Assembly (NCBI GenBank): GCA_947484175.1
Contig: CANKOI010000005.1
Span: 1 to 64,000 of the forward strand
DNA: 64,000 bases
Direction of reading: 5' to 3'
Origin: Deltaproteobacteria bacterium
GTDB taxonomy: Bacteria; Myxococcota_A; UBA796; SXON01
Shown: positions 8,924-18,018 of the stretch, piece by piece
Layout of the letters: the number at the start of each line of letters is the position of its first letter
How positions within the stretch are numbered: position 1 is the stretch's first letter
Translations under genes and position numbers: made by a program
Notes under the pieces: generated by a model
The model's database searches: none
Told to the model about the DNA's origin: nothing
What the model saw: only the letters and a program-made list of their open reading frames with translations

Positions 8924-11695
8924 CTAGTAGTTCACCTTCAACGACGCCCGGATGCTCCGGGGCTCTTGACGGTAGAGCGTGAGCCCGAAGTTCTCGTCGT
9001 CGTTCTCGTAGTAGGTGATCGCCTCGCTCAGATCGAGCACGTTGAAGATGTCGATGGCGACCTCGGCGGACTGGGACTTGCCCCACTCGAACGACTCGCC
9101 GAAGTGAAGGTCTACGTAGTGCACCGACGGCATGAACCGGGTGCCGCGACCTTCCGGCAGCGCCGAGTAATCCTGGTAGTTGGGCACCCAACCGCGCTTC
9201 TGCCAGGCATGTCCGCTGTCGAACTCGTAGACCGCGCCGACCGTGTGATTCCACGCGCCCGTCGTGAAGGTGTAACTGCCGTTCACTTTCACCGAGTGCA
9301 GCGAGTGATACGGCAGGTAGCCGTAGTAGCCTGCCTCGTTGGTGTAGCTGCCAAGCCCGGCGTACCCGGCCACGTATTCGCCGTAACCGGCATCGAAGTA
9401 CTCGGCGCGGGTTTCGGCGCTGCCGATGTCGTCGGCCCACACGCCCACTTCGTTGCCATTGCCGCCGTAGTCGCTGGCCGACGCCGACTCAAACTGCCCC
9501 GGCAAGGTGCCCGTGGACTCCGACACCGTGTAGCTGGCGAGCAGCTGCCAGTGCTTGTCGAACTGCTTCTCCGCCGTAAACTCAAGCGCCCAGTAGTCCC
9601 GACGCTTGTTTTCGGGGTTGGTGATCACCCAGTTGACGTCGTCGTAGTTGATGTCCTCAGGAATATCGACCGTTTGCGACAGGATGCCGCGCACGCCGAC
9701 CGCCACCGTCGGGAAGATCTCGCGCTCCACCGACACCACCGCCTTGTCCATGTGGTAGGGACGCAGCTCTCCGTTACACGCTTCGCGGGCGGCGCTCTGG
9801 GCCTCGTCGTCGAGCGTGGCGAAGCTCTCCTCGGTACAGAACACCAGCGGGTAGGCACCCTGACTAAAATAGGCTTCGGTTTGCGAGTAGGGACCGTAAT
9901 AATAGTCGTACCCAGCGCTGCTTTTGCTATCGCCCCACTCCGCAAAGGCCGCGCCGTTCACGTCGTAGTACTGCCCGGCGTTGAGCGTCACCTTGGTTTT
10001 GTGGTCGCCGGTTGCGTCCCACGCCACACCCAAACGAGGGGCGGGCATCACCTGATCGAGGATGCGGGTGCCCTGCACCGTGTACAGCGCTTCGTAGTCC
10101 ACCCGCATGCCCGCGTTGATGGTGAGCACGTCCACCGGCTGCCAGTCGTCTTGGAGGAAGCCCGAGAAGACGATCGCCCGATGGGTGAGCGGCCCAACGT
10201 AGAGGAATTCCTGCCGCGTGTAGCAGTCCGTGTAGTCGGGGCCGGTGCAGGGGTAGCCCTCGGCGCTGGTGCCGATCAGGCCGTCGCCGGGGCCCGTGTA
10301 GTCGAGCTCGCGGGTTTCGCTGAGCTGCCAGGCTTCGAGGCCAGCCTTCACGCGGTGGTCGCCCGTCTTGCCGCTGGCGAGCTGCGTACCGGTGAGGGTG
10401 AAGCCCGCCCGACTGCGCGTGTTGTAGTCAAACGCGCTCGCGTTGCCGGTGTACTGGCCCGACTCGCTGTCGAAGATCTGGGGCGTTTCGGCGTCGTCCG
10501 ACATCGGGCTGACGTCGAGCTTGCTCACGCTGTAAATGCCCTTCAGATCGATCTCGGTGAAGATGCCGGGCCGCCAGACCACTTCCACCTGGTTTCCGAG
10601 GTCGGTCGACTGGTAGTGCTCCTGCGCCTCGGGCAGCACCGTGGAGCTGGTGAGCAGGTTGTCGATGTCGGTGAGCTGGCCGTTGAACTGGTAGCGGAGC
10701 TTGGCATCGGGAGTGGCGAACCAGGTGACCTTGGCGAATCCGCCGCCGTCGTAGGCCGAATAGGGCGAGGACGGGTCCTGTCCTTCGTACACCGAGTTGT
10801 CGGCGCCGAGGTCGATCGAGGCGAGGTACCAGACCTTCTCCTTGGAGATCGGTCCGCCCGCGAGCAGCGACAGGGAGTGCGTGAGGAACTCCCGCTTGTC
10901 CGTAGCGACCTCTTCGTGCGTGGCGAGGTCGACGATGTCGTAGGTGCCCGAGGACGCCGCGGTGTTGAGGAAGTAGCCGACGCTGCCGAAGTGTTCGTCG
11001 CCGCCATCCTTCGTGACCACGTTCACGGTCATCCCGGTGGCTTGTCCGAACTCTGCGGGGGCGCCGTCGGTGTACACCTGAATCTCTTCGATGGCGTCGA
11101 AGTTCACGTTGGTGCCGAAGGTCTTCGTGGCGGGGTCGCGCGTGCTGATGCCGTCCACCAAGTAGTTGTTCCCGTACTGGCCTTCGCCGCGTACGCTGGG
11201 ATTGCCGTCGCTGGGGCCGCCGCTCGACGTGTCCACGCGGCCCGAAACGCCGGGGAGCACATTCACCACGTCTTGGTAGCTGCGCCCGACAGGGAGGTGG
11301 TCGAGGGCTTCTTTCGAGAGTTCGGTGCTCACCGAGCTCCGCGAGGTGTCCAGAGCCGGCAGCGTTTCTTCGATCACCACCACTTCGGTGCCGACCGTGA
11401 GCCCGATGCCCACGAACGCCGTCTCGCCGAGCTTCACCCGTACCTTCCGTTCCGCGCCGGGGAACCCCGTCTTGAACACCTTCAGGTCGTGGGTGCCGAC
11501 CGGCACCGAGACAAAGCGGAAGTTGCCTTCGTCATCGGTGGTGGCCTGCAGTTCGCCCGCGATCAGTGGCCCGGAGAGCACGACCGTGGCACCCGGGATG
11601 CCGAGCTCCGTCTCATCGGTAACGGCGCCGCGCAAGGACCCGGACTGGGCGGCTTCCACGTAGGGGATGACGAGGAGGGCGAGCAAGGTGATCAT
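8924..11695 (-). CDS. TonB-dependent receptor with N-terminal carboxypeptidase-regulatory-like domain
   Basis: SGSLRGAVTDETELGIPGATVVLSG..., NPSVRGEGQYGNNYLVDGISTRDP, C-terminal beta-barrel SIRASLKVNY. Confidence 0.9.
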   Translation of the reverse strand: MITLLALLVIPYVEAAQSGSLRGAVTDETELGIPGATVVLSGPLIAGELQATTDDEGNFRFVSVPVGTHDLKVFKTGFPGAERKVRVKLGETAFVGIGLTVGTEVVVIEETLPALDTSRSSVSTELSKEALDHLPVGRSYQDVVNVLPGVSGRVDTSSGGPSDGNPSVRGEGQYGNNYLVDGISTRDPATKTFGTNVNFDAIEEIQVYTDGAPAEFGQATGMTVNVVTKDGGDEHFGSVGYFLNTAASSGTYDIVDLATHEEVATDKREFLTHSLSLLAGGPISKEKVWYLASIDLGADNSVYEGQDPSSPYSAYDGGGFAKVTWFATPDAKLRYQFNGQLTDIDNLLTSSTVLPEAQEHYQSTDLGNQVEVVWRPGIFTEIDLKGIYSVSKLDVSPMSDDAETPQIFDSESGQYTGNASAFDYNTRSRAGFTLTGTQLASGKTGDHRVKAGLEAWQLSETRELDYTGPGDGLIGTSAEGYPCTGPDYTDCYTRQEFLYVGPLTHRAIVFSGFLQDDWQPVDVLTINAGMRVDYEALYTVQGTRILDQVMPAPRLGVAWDATGDHKTKVTLNAGQYYDVNGAAFAEWGDSKSSAGYDYYYGPYSQTEAYFSQGAYPLVFCTEESFATLDDEAQSAAREACNGELRPYHMDKAVVSVEREIFPTVAVGVRGILSQTVDIPEDINYDDVNWVITNPENKRRDYWALEFTAEKQFDKHWQLLASYTVSESTGTLPGQFESASASDYGGNGNEVGVWADDIGSAETRAEYFDAGYGEYVAGYAGLGSYTNEAGYYGYLPYHSLHSVKVNGSYTFTTGAWNHTVGAVYEFDSGHAWQKRGWVPNYQDYSALPEGRGTRFMPSVHYVDLHFGESFEWGKSQSAEVAIDIFNVLDLSEAITYYENDDENFGLTLYRQEPRSIRASLKVNY

Positions 11696-12351
11696 TCGGC
11701 ACCCCCGTAGGTGAGCTTCTGGTCGGTGCAGCTACTGCCCGTGTCTCCCGAGTCGGGCGGAGGACAGGGAGCGCCGCTGAGGATGGCGCCGTCGGCAACG
11801 TTGATGAGCTCGAGGTAATACTCGCCGTCCGGCATCGCGGGGGCGGTGAAGCTCACGGTTGCCGTGCCACACATCGAGACCAGCGGCAGATCTGCGCTCT
11901 GCACCAAGCCGTCGGCCGAGACCACCCGAGCGGCCACCGCACCGCTGTCGAGCCCGCAGCCTTCCACGGTAACGAGCACGCCGGCTGCGAGTGCGCCCGC
12001 CGGCGAGACCGCCTCCATCGTGCCGGCGCCCGGGCACTCCACATAGTAGTAGCCGGCGGTCTTCGTTAAGGTCGACGTTTCTCCGCCGGATCGCAGGGAC
12101 ACGTCGGCGTACCCGTGTTGGCCCGCGGGCATGGTGCCGTACACCACAAACCCCTTGTCGATCTTACCTTCGGGGTAGGTGATCCCGGTGATGTCGGAGC
12201 CGCCCACCGAAGCGGAGACCTCATCCGAGAACCCGTGGCCGGAGAGGGTGACGGGGTTGCACCCATCCACCCAGCCGTAGATCGGGGAGATCGACACCAG
12301 GGCGTAGCCGGCGTCGTTGCATGCGCTGGAGAGCGCGAGGAGGAGGAACAC
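11692..12351 (-). CDS. IPT/TIG-like domain lipoprotein, overlapping start of downstream TonB receptor
   Basis: MFLLLALSSA|CNDAG lipobox; VSISPIYGWVDGCNPVTLSGHGFSD TIG-like; 4-nt ATGA overlap with 11695 start. Confidence 0.65.
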   Translation of the reverse strand: MFLLLALSSACNDAGYALVSISPIYGWVDGCNPVTLSGHGFSDEVSASVGGSDITGITYPEGKIDKGFVVYGTMPAGQHGYADVSLRSGGETSTLTKTAGYYYVECPGAGTMEAVSPAGALAAGVLVTVEGCGLDSGAVAARVVSADGLVQSADLPLVSMCGTATVSFTAPAMPDGEYYLELINVADGAILSGAPCPPPDSGDTGSSCTDQKLTYGGAE

Positions 12352-12388
12352 GAGTGGGCTCCGGGGGGCGCCCCGGTTCTACCACAAG

Positions 12389-13786
12389 TCAGGGGATCGT
12401 GATCGTGAACGCCTCGTCGAGGATCACGTTGGGCCACGGTCCGGCGTAGGTGCCGTCGTAGCAGTCGTGCTCCGGGCACGAACTGAGGCACACCACCTCG
12501 TTGAGCGACTGTTGTTTGCCGGTGCCCCAGTGAAGGACGAGCGCGTCGATCCGCGCATCGCACGTGTTCTGATCGACAGCGGTGATCTGGAGGCTGTCGC
12601 CGACGCGCGCGGAGAGCCGCACCGGGGCGAGATTGTCTTTGGTGTCGTTGTTGTCGTCGAACACCACGAGGCCGGCCACCGTGAACCGCACGTCGTCGTC
12701 CACCCCGAAGTAATCGAAGCTCGTGTTGCCGCCGGAGATCACGTAGTCGAGCGGGTCTTCGTGCTTGAACACCGTCACGCTCGTGCTGTCTTTGCCCTGC
12801 TCCCCCTCGCTGTCGAAACAGCGGAGCTCAACATCCACATCGCCTTCCGGAAGGAGCGAGCTGCCGGCGAGTGTGCCGTCGATGGCGACGGTGGCGTTGG
12901 CCGTGGCGAGGCGCGACCCATTCGCGTACCAGCCGCAAATGAGGTTCGTGACCGCCTCGTCGGCATCGTAGACCGCGCCCGTGAGGGTGACGAGCTGGTT
13001 GTCGAGGAAGTACTCGCCCACATCCGGCTCGGTGATCTCTACGACGGGAGGCTCGTTCTCGGTGGGATCGTCGACGGTGTTTCCCTTGAGGGCGACAGCA
13101 GCCGTGGCCTCGTCGGGGTCGTTGCTGTTGAACCAGAGTTCGCCTTCCCAAGGAGCATCGTCGGGAGGGCTGAACGTGACCGACATCGTGAACGAGAAGC
13201 CGGTGCGCAGCGGGTAGGGCTCCACCCAGCCATCGGGGTAGGTGAGGGTGTAGGCAGAGGCCTCGGCGCCAGGAAACACGACGCTCCCGATGTTGAGCGT
13301 CCCGCTGCACCCGGCCCGCACCGTGAACGACTTGGTCGCGCTCTCGCCGGGCGCCACCGTGCCGAACCAGAGCAGCTCCGGGTCGATGTCGATGCACGGC
13401 TTTACGCCGAGACCGGTGACCGAGAGCGGCGCTTCGGGATTGTCCGGTTCGTTGGTGCTGAGCACCACTGTTCCCCAGTCCTCGGCTTCCTGATCGGGCG
13501 TGTATTGCATCACCAGCAAGCCCTCGTCGTGCGCACCGAGCATGTCGGGCCACGAGAGGATCTGGAAATCGGACGACGAGCCGGTCTGAAGCTCGGCCCC
13601 GGAGATGCTCAACGAGCCAAGGCCCTCGTTCCGGAGCACCGCGCCCACCTCGGTGTACGTACCAAGCACCGTCTCCCCGAAGTCGACCGTGGGCGGCTCC
13701 AGCACCAGCACCGGCTCCGCTACGCTCAACTCGTTGTCAGGGTCGCAGCCCATCAGAGTGAGCGCAAGCGGCAGGAGGGCGAGCAT
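12389..13786 (-). CDS. Choice-of-anchor-D / ASH-like domain lipoprotein
   Basis: MLALLPLALTLMG|CDPDNE; LEPPTVDFGETVLGTYTEVGAVLRNEGLGSLSISGAEL and NTDP-type repeats. Confidence 0.75.
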   Translation of the reverse strand: MLALLPLALTLMGCDPDNELSVAEPVLVLEPPTVDFGETVLGTYTEVGAVLRNEGLGSLSISGAELQTGSSSDFQILSWPDMLGAHDEGLLVMQYTPDQEAEDWGTVVLSTNEPDNPEAPLSVTGLGVKPCIDIDPELLWFGTVAPGESATKSFTVRAGCSGTLNIGSVVFPGAEASAYTLTYPDGWVEPYPLRTGFSFTMSVTFSPPDDAPWEGELWFNSNDPDEATAAVALKGNTVDDPTENEPPVVEITEPDVGEYFLDNQLVTLTGAVYDADEAVTNLICGWYANGSRLATANATVAIDGTLAGSSLLPEGDVDVELRCFDSEGEQGKDSTSVTVFKHEDPLDYVISGGNTSFDYFGVDDDVRFTVAGLVVFDDNNDTKDNLAPVRLSARVGDSLQITAVDQNTCDARIDALVLHWGTGKQQSLNEVVCLSSCPEHDCYDGTYAGPWPNVILDEAFTITIP

Positions 13787-13981
13787 TGCAGTGGGGGCGA
13801 TATATACGCGGCGCGCCCCGAGTAGCAACTGTTCGACCTCCTCGCCCGAGCCCGAGAGCGTATCTGGCTTGTCGCACGTGCAGACACCGACGCGGTTGCC
13901 GCCGCCGCGCATGCGCTGTTCGGGCGCGGCCCGGAGCCCGACGAGTGGGCCGACCTGCTGGACTTCGCCGGCACGGAATGG

Positions 13982-14845
13982 ATGAATGAGGAGGGGCGCA
14001 CGGTGGCGGAGTCCTTGGCGGGGGAGCCGGGGCTAGGGGACCTTGCCCGGTGGCCGCTGGAGGCACGCCCTTCCTTGTGGATGGTGGACGGGCAGGACGG
14101 CAACGTGGTGCTGCTCCGCGACCTCCAGGACGACCGGGAGATTGCGGTGGCGGTACCGCCCGCCGCGCTGCTCGAGCTGCCCAAGCGCACGGTGGTGCGC
14201 GCGCGGGTCGTGCCGTGGCGGGGCGCCACCTGCTTCTTCGGTGATCCCGGCCTCTACGGCCAGCCCGGCGTGCTCGCCCGGATGCACCTGTTGCAACAGT
14301 GGAGAGACGGCGTGGAGCCAGAGCTGCTGGCGGGACTCCATGCTCGGCGCGTGACGTGGGCACGCCAGCGCAATCAGCACCGCGTCTTTCTGGCGCATTT
14401 TGGCAGCGACCTCGCCGAGTTCCGCAGCGGAGAGGCGATGCAGATCGCGGTGCGCGCGTTCCTCGACCAACTGTTGAACGTAGACCGGGGAATCGACGGA
14501 ACGGGACCGACGCTGCGGGAGCGCTTTCTCACTGAACACGGCCGCCTCCCGCAACAGGTCGACGTAGTGGTGGGAGAAACGTTGCTCACGGGGAGCCCCG
14601 CGCTCTGCTTCGACCCGCGCGAGGGGCTACTTTTCTTCCCTGGTTTCGGGGAGCTCAAGGCGCACCTCGCGGGCACGGCTGAAAATCCCGATATTCTCGC
14701 GCTTTGGATGTCCACCTCCGAACTTCCGGTGCAGGGACTCGCCCGCGCCGGCTTGTCCGTGGAGGACCTTGCTCCCGTGCGGGCGGCGCGTCCTGCGCAC
14801 TCCGAGCCTTCCTGCTTTCCGGAGTTCGAGCCGCACGACGGCTGA
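13982..14845 (+). CDS. Hypothetical protein (about 287 aa; possible N-terminal extension from a non-ATG start)
   Basis: ORF with coding-like composition; the in-frame open region extends upstream to TAG at 13823. Confidence 0.6.
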   Translation: MNEEGRTVAESLAGEPGLGDLARWPLEARPSLWMVDGQDGNVVLLRDLQDDREIAVAVPPAALLELPKRTVVRARVVPWRGATCFFGDPGLYGQPGVLARMHLLQQWRDGVEPELLAGLHARRVTWARQRNQHRVFLAHFGSDLAEFRSGEAMQIAVRAFLDQLLNVDRGIDGTGPTLRERFLTEHGRLPQQVDVVVGETLLTGSPALCFDPREGLLFFPGFGELKAHLAGTAENPDILALWMSTSELPVQGLARAGLSVEDLAPVRAARPAHSEPSCFPEFEPHDG

Positions 14846-14965
14846 TCGCCCCCGACCCCGCCGCCACACGTGGTCGCCTGCACAATTGAGCTTGCGCCTA
14901 AGACTTCGACGAGATAGCTCCGCTGTCGCGCTTGCGATTGCTCATCACCCCGCTGGGGAGCTCCT

Positions 14966-15955
14966 GTGCCTTCCGATTCAACCCCCCCCTCGGCTCCGAC
15001 AACCGAACGAATCACGCTGCGCGCGTCCACCGGCGTGCAGGGCAAGACCGGCATGAACTTTGGCACGCTGGAGTGGATCGCGGGGCAGCGCATACACCTG
15101 CGGGTGGACTCCGAACTCGTTCCGCTTGAGGCCGTGAGTTTGCGCGTGGATCTGTCCCCAGTTGCCGGCACTGCATTGCTGGAAGCGACGGTGATGCGGG
15201 TGCTCCCTGGCGCACCAAGCGACCCGTCCCAGTACCTCCTTCGCCTCGATCGGGTCGCTCCCGTCGACCATCCCGCGTGGGATCGTTACCTCCGAACCAA
15301 GCATTCGGGGGGCACCCTGAGCGACGTGAGCGACATTCGCGGAGGCAGCTCCGACCTGCGACTGGGGTACGCAGCCGTGGCCAACTCCAAGCCCCCTCCC
15401 GGCTTGGGGGGCCTCCGCAGTGTTCCCGGCGACACGAGCACGGCATCGGTAGGCAGCGCCCTCGGAGGCGGCGCCCGCCGAATCGCCATGCGAGATGCGC
15501 TCCGGAGCGCGATCGAGCGCACACGAACCGCCCCTGCCGCCCCCGCGCCCGGCGCTGCTCCCGCCCAGTCCCCCGCCCCTGCCGCCGCCCCCCTGCCAGG
15601 AACACGCCCGCCCGACGACGAACTGGCTTGGGTCGCCTCCAACGTAGGCGGTCGGCAGTACCTCGAAGTGCGCTGGCCCTCCGCGGCGGCGTTCAGCTAC
15701 GACGTACACTCGCAGCTCACCGCCAACGCGCTGAGGCTCACCAGCGATGGTCGCCCCCTCCCCGCCATCCCCCCGATCTTCGTCGTCCTGCGCTTCAACG
15801 AGGTGGTGGTGCAGACGATGGCCACGCCCGCGCAAGTGGGGGAGCGCTCGGTGGTCTACCAGCTCACGCTCGACGATGCGCAGCGCGCCATGTTGCGGGG
15901 CGGGGCCAGGGCTACGTCCACGATTTCGGTGACACCCAGCTCATCGCCGCGGTGA
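14966..15955 (+). CDS. PilZ-like domain protein with Pro/Ala-rich linker (tentative)
   Basis: GTG start; beta-rich N-terminus ITLRASTGVQGKTGMNFGTLEWIAGQRIHLRV; PAAPAPGAAPAQSPAPAAAP linker. Confidence 0.45.
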   Translation: MPSDSTPPSAPTTERITLRASTGVQGKTGMNFGTLEWIAGQRIHLRVDSELVPLEAVSLRVDLSPVAGTALLEATVMRVLPGAPSDPSQYLLRLDRVAPVDHPAWDRYLRTKHSGGTLSDVSDIRGGSSDLRLGYAAVANSKPPPGLGGLRSVPGDTSTASVGSALGGGARRIAMRDALRSAIERTRTAPAAPAPGAAPAQSPAPAAAPLPGTRPPDDELAWVASNVGGRQYLEVRWPSAAAFSYDVHSQLTANALRLTSDGRPLPAIPPIFVVLRFNEVVVQTMATPAQVGERSVVYQLTLDDAQRAMLRGGARATSTISVTPSSSPR

Positions 15956-15958
15956 GGC

Positions 15959-17173
15959 TCAGGGCAGAAGCCAGGTGCGAAGAATTCGGCGCAGGTCGGG
16001 CAGCGCACCCACCGGCGCGGTGCCATCCGGCGGCTGGAGTCCGGACGTCACCAGCGCCGCCCTCAGCTCCACGGGCGTGAGCGGCTCGCCGCGCGTTGCG
16101 AGCGCGACGGATTGCACTGCCGCGGCCATTCCCGCCACCATGGCCGACGCCCCGCTGGTGCCCCCGAAGGCCGAGGTGTAGGCCTGCCGCTCGTCACGAT
16201 CCGGAAAATACAGATCGGTCAGCGGCGAACCGCCCGTCGTGACGATGTCCTCCGCCCACGCTTGCACGAGTACGCTCGAGCCCCAGTTGCTGCCCTCGCG
16301 AGCCCGAGGGGTCGGGCCCAACGACGATCCTCCACCGCCGACCCTGATTACGCCGGTGTCGTCGGTGAATGCGCCTTCGTACACCGGGTCGTCGAGGTCC
16401 ACGTCGTCGTTCCCCGCCGCCTCCACCACCACGATCCCGGCGGTCGTGGCCAGACGGATCGCGTCGCGGACCGCCGGGTCGATGCTCACGGGCACGAACT
16501 CGTCGAGGATGCCGTAGCTCTGCTGTTCCAAGAGGATCACGTCGCCCGGGGCCAGCAGCGCGGTCGACTCGACGATGGCCCGCGCCACGTCGTAGGTAAG
16601 CACCCCGTCCTCTCCAGAGAAATACGGGTGGTGGACGAAGACGGTCGCAAGCGGGACGGCGCCCGTCACGCCGAAGCCGTTGTCGCGAGCGCCGAGGATC
16701 CCCAACACCGCGGTGCCGTGGTAGGCCCAGGTGGCTTCGGCGACACCCCCCAGCGAGGTGGGCGGGAGTTGGAGAAGGTCCTCGTGAGTTGGGTCCCAGC
16801 CGTACTCGATGTCCACGATCGTGACGTACTCGCCAAAGCCGCCGGGAAAGTGGCTCGCCTCTTCGAGGCCGAGGCCGTCGGGGTAGGGGCTTCGCCACAG
16901 CTGCTCAAACTCGGGGGTGGCCGGCGGCAGGTCATCGGCGTCGGGGGGCGGCGCGGGCAAGGCGGCGCACCACGCGGCGCTGACGCGGCCGGCATCCAGC
17001 AGGCGAGCGGCCTCCGCGCGCGCCGCAGGTCCGCGAAGCTCCCAATGACGCGCCAGCACGCCGGTTGCGCCGGGAAAGCGGGGCTGTGCCCCCGGCGGGG
17101 CGGCCTCGGCGATGAGGTGCACTCGCTCCGCTTCGTGGCCCGGGCGCAGCTCCAGCGCCGACAGCGGCATCAT
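15959..17173 (-). CDS. Subtilisin-like S8 family serine peptidase
   Basis: Catalytic triad regions TIVDIEYGW, YHGTAVLGILGA, FGGTSGASAMVAG. Confidence 0.85.
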   Translation of the reverse strand: MMPLSALELRPGHEAERVHLIAEAAPPGAQPRFPGATGVLARHWELRGPAARAEAARLLDAGRVSAAWCAALPAPPPDADDLPPATPEFEQLWRSPYPDGLGLEEASHFPGGFGEYVTIVDIEYGWDPTHEDLLQLPPTSLGGVAEATWAYHGTAVLGILGARDNGFGVTGAVPLATVFVHHPYFSGEDGVLTYDVARAIVESTALLAPGDVILLEQQSYGILDEFVPVSIDPAVRDAIRLATTAGIVVVEAAGNDDVDLDDPVYEGAFTDDTGVIRVGGGGSSLGPTPRAREGSNWGSSVLVQAWAEDIVTTGGSPLTDLYFPDRDERQAYTSAFGGTSGASAMVAGMAAAVQSVALATRGEPLTPVELRAALVTSGLQPPDGTAPVGALPDLRRILRTWLLP

Positions 17174-17862
17174 GCCGGCGCCCACCAGCGACCGGCAGCG
17201 AAGGCGTACCGCCAGGGGGGCTCCACCCGGTCGGTGGAAGGATGTTCGGGGTCGCCCGGCAACAACACATGGAGCGTGTCACCTTCGGAGAGGAATCGCG
17301 GCATGATCGGCGGCGCGTGGCGCTCAGCGGCCAGAATGGCCTCCACCGAAGGGTAGTCGGAGATTTCCGCGAGGGTACGCAACGTGGGCGGCGCGAGCGG
17401 CAGATCCCCTCGCGCGGCGGCCTCCATCGCCTCCCGCGGCCGGAACCAGCGGCCCTGCGCGGCCTCCTGCCCATCGGCCTCTGCCGAGGCTCCCTCGGGA
17501 AGCGGCGCCACGAAGAACCACGTGTCGTACCGACGCGGCTCCACTTCGGGCGTGAGCCAATGGGACCACACCCGCATCGTCCGAAGATCCCACACGTCGC
17601 CGACCCGCAGGGCCACGTTGGCTTCCTCGTGGAGCTCGCGGGCGGCCGCCGTCCAGAACGCTTTGGGAACCCGGGCGAAGTCGCCTCCGTCGGTCGGCGC
17701 CGCAGCGTCCGCGTCGTCCACCCGACCGCCGGGAAATACCCACGCCGAGGCCATGAACCCCACCGTCCTGGCGCGCTCCATCAGCCACACTTCCGGACCG
17801 GCCTCGCCCTCACGCAGGAGCACGACGGTGGCGGCGGGGCGGAGCGGCACGGGAGGCGACAT
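17170..17862 (-). CDS. NUDIX hydrolase
   Basis: WVFPGGRVDDAD ... AARELHEEANVAL (Nudix box GX..REXXEE). Confidence 0.85.
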   Translation of the reverse strand: MSPPVPLRPAATVVLLREGEAGPEVWLMERARTVGFMASAWVFPGGRVDDADAAAPTDGGDFARVPKAFWTAAARELHEEANVALRVGDVWDLRTMRVWSHWLTPEVEPRRYDTWFFVAPLPEGASAEADGQEAAQGRWFRPREAMEAAARGDLPLAPPTLRTLAEISDYPSVEAILAAERHAPPIMPRFLSEGDTLHVLLPGDPEHPSTDRVEPPWRYAFAAGRWWAPA

Positions 17863-17969
17863 GGGGCACAGTATCCGGGAGCGCGCCCCACCGGATGCGA
17901 GATGCGCCCCTGCCCACCTCACCGCAAGGTTACCGGGCCCTTGCGCATCTCCCCGACCCGTCTGCACGT

Positions 17970-18010
17970 TGGACGAGTCCACAATCTAACGATACACTTG
18001 ACGAGTCAAG
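17970..18010. promoter_or_regulatory. Two operator-like palindromes, TGGAC-GA-GTCCA and CTTGAC-GA-GTCAAG, upstream of the TSP3/OmpA gene
   Basis: Perfect arms at 17970-17981 and 17997-18010, shared core GAC-GA-GTC, centres 28 nt apart; TTGGAC (17969) and ATACAC (17992) have -35/-10-like spacing. Confidence 0.5.
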
Positions 18011-18018
18011 GGTTCACC

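Noticed and set aside
8966-11710. 914-aa plus-strand ORF antisense to the first TonB receptor
   Set aside because: Same mirror-ORF artefact; the receptor on the minus strand has clear family motifs.
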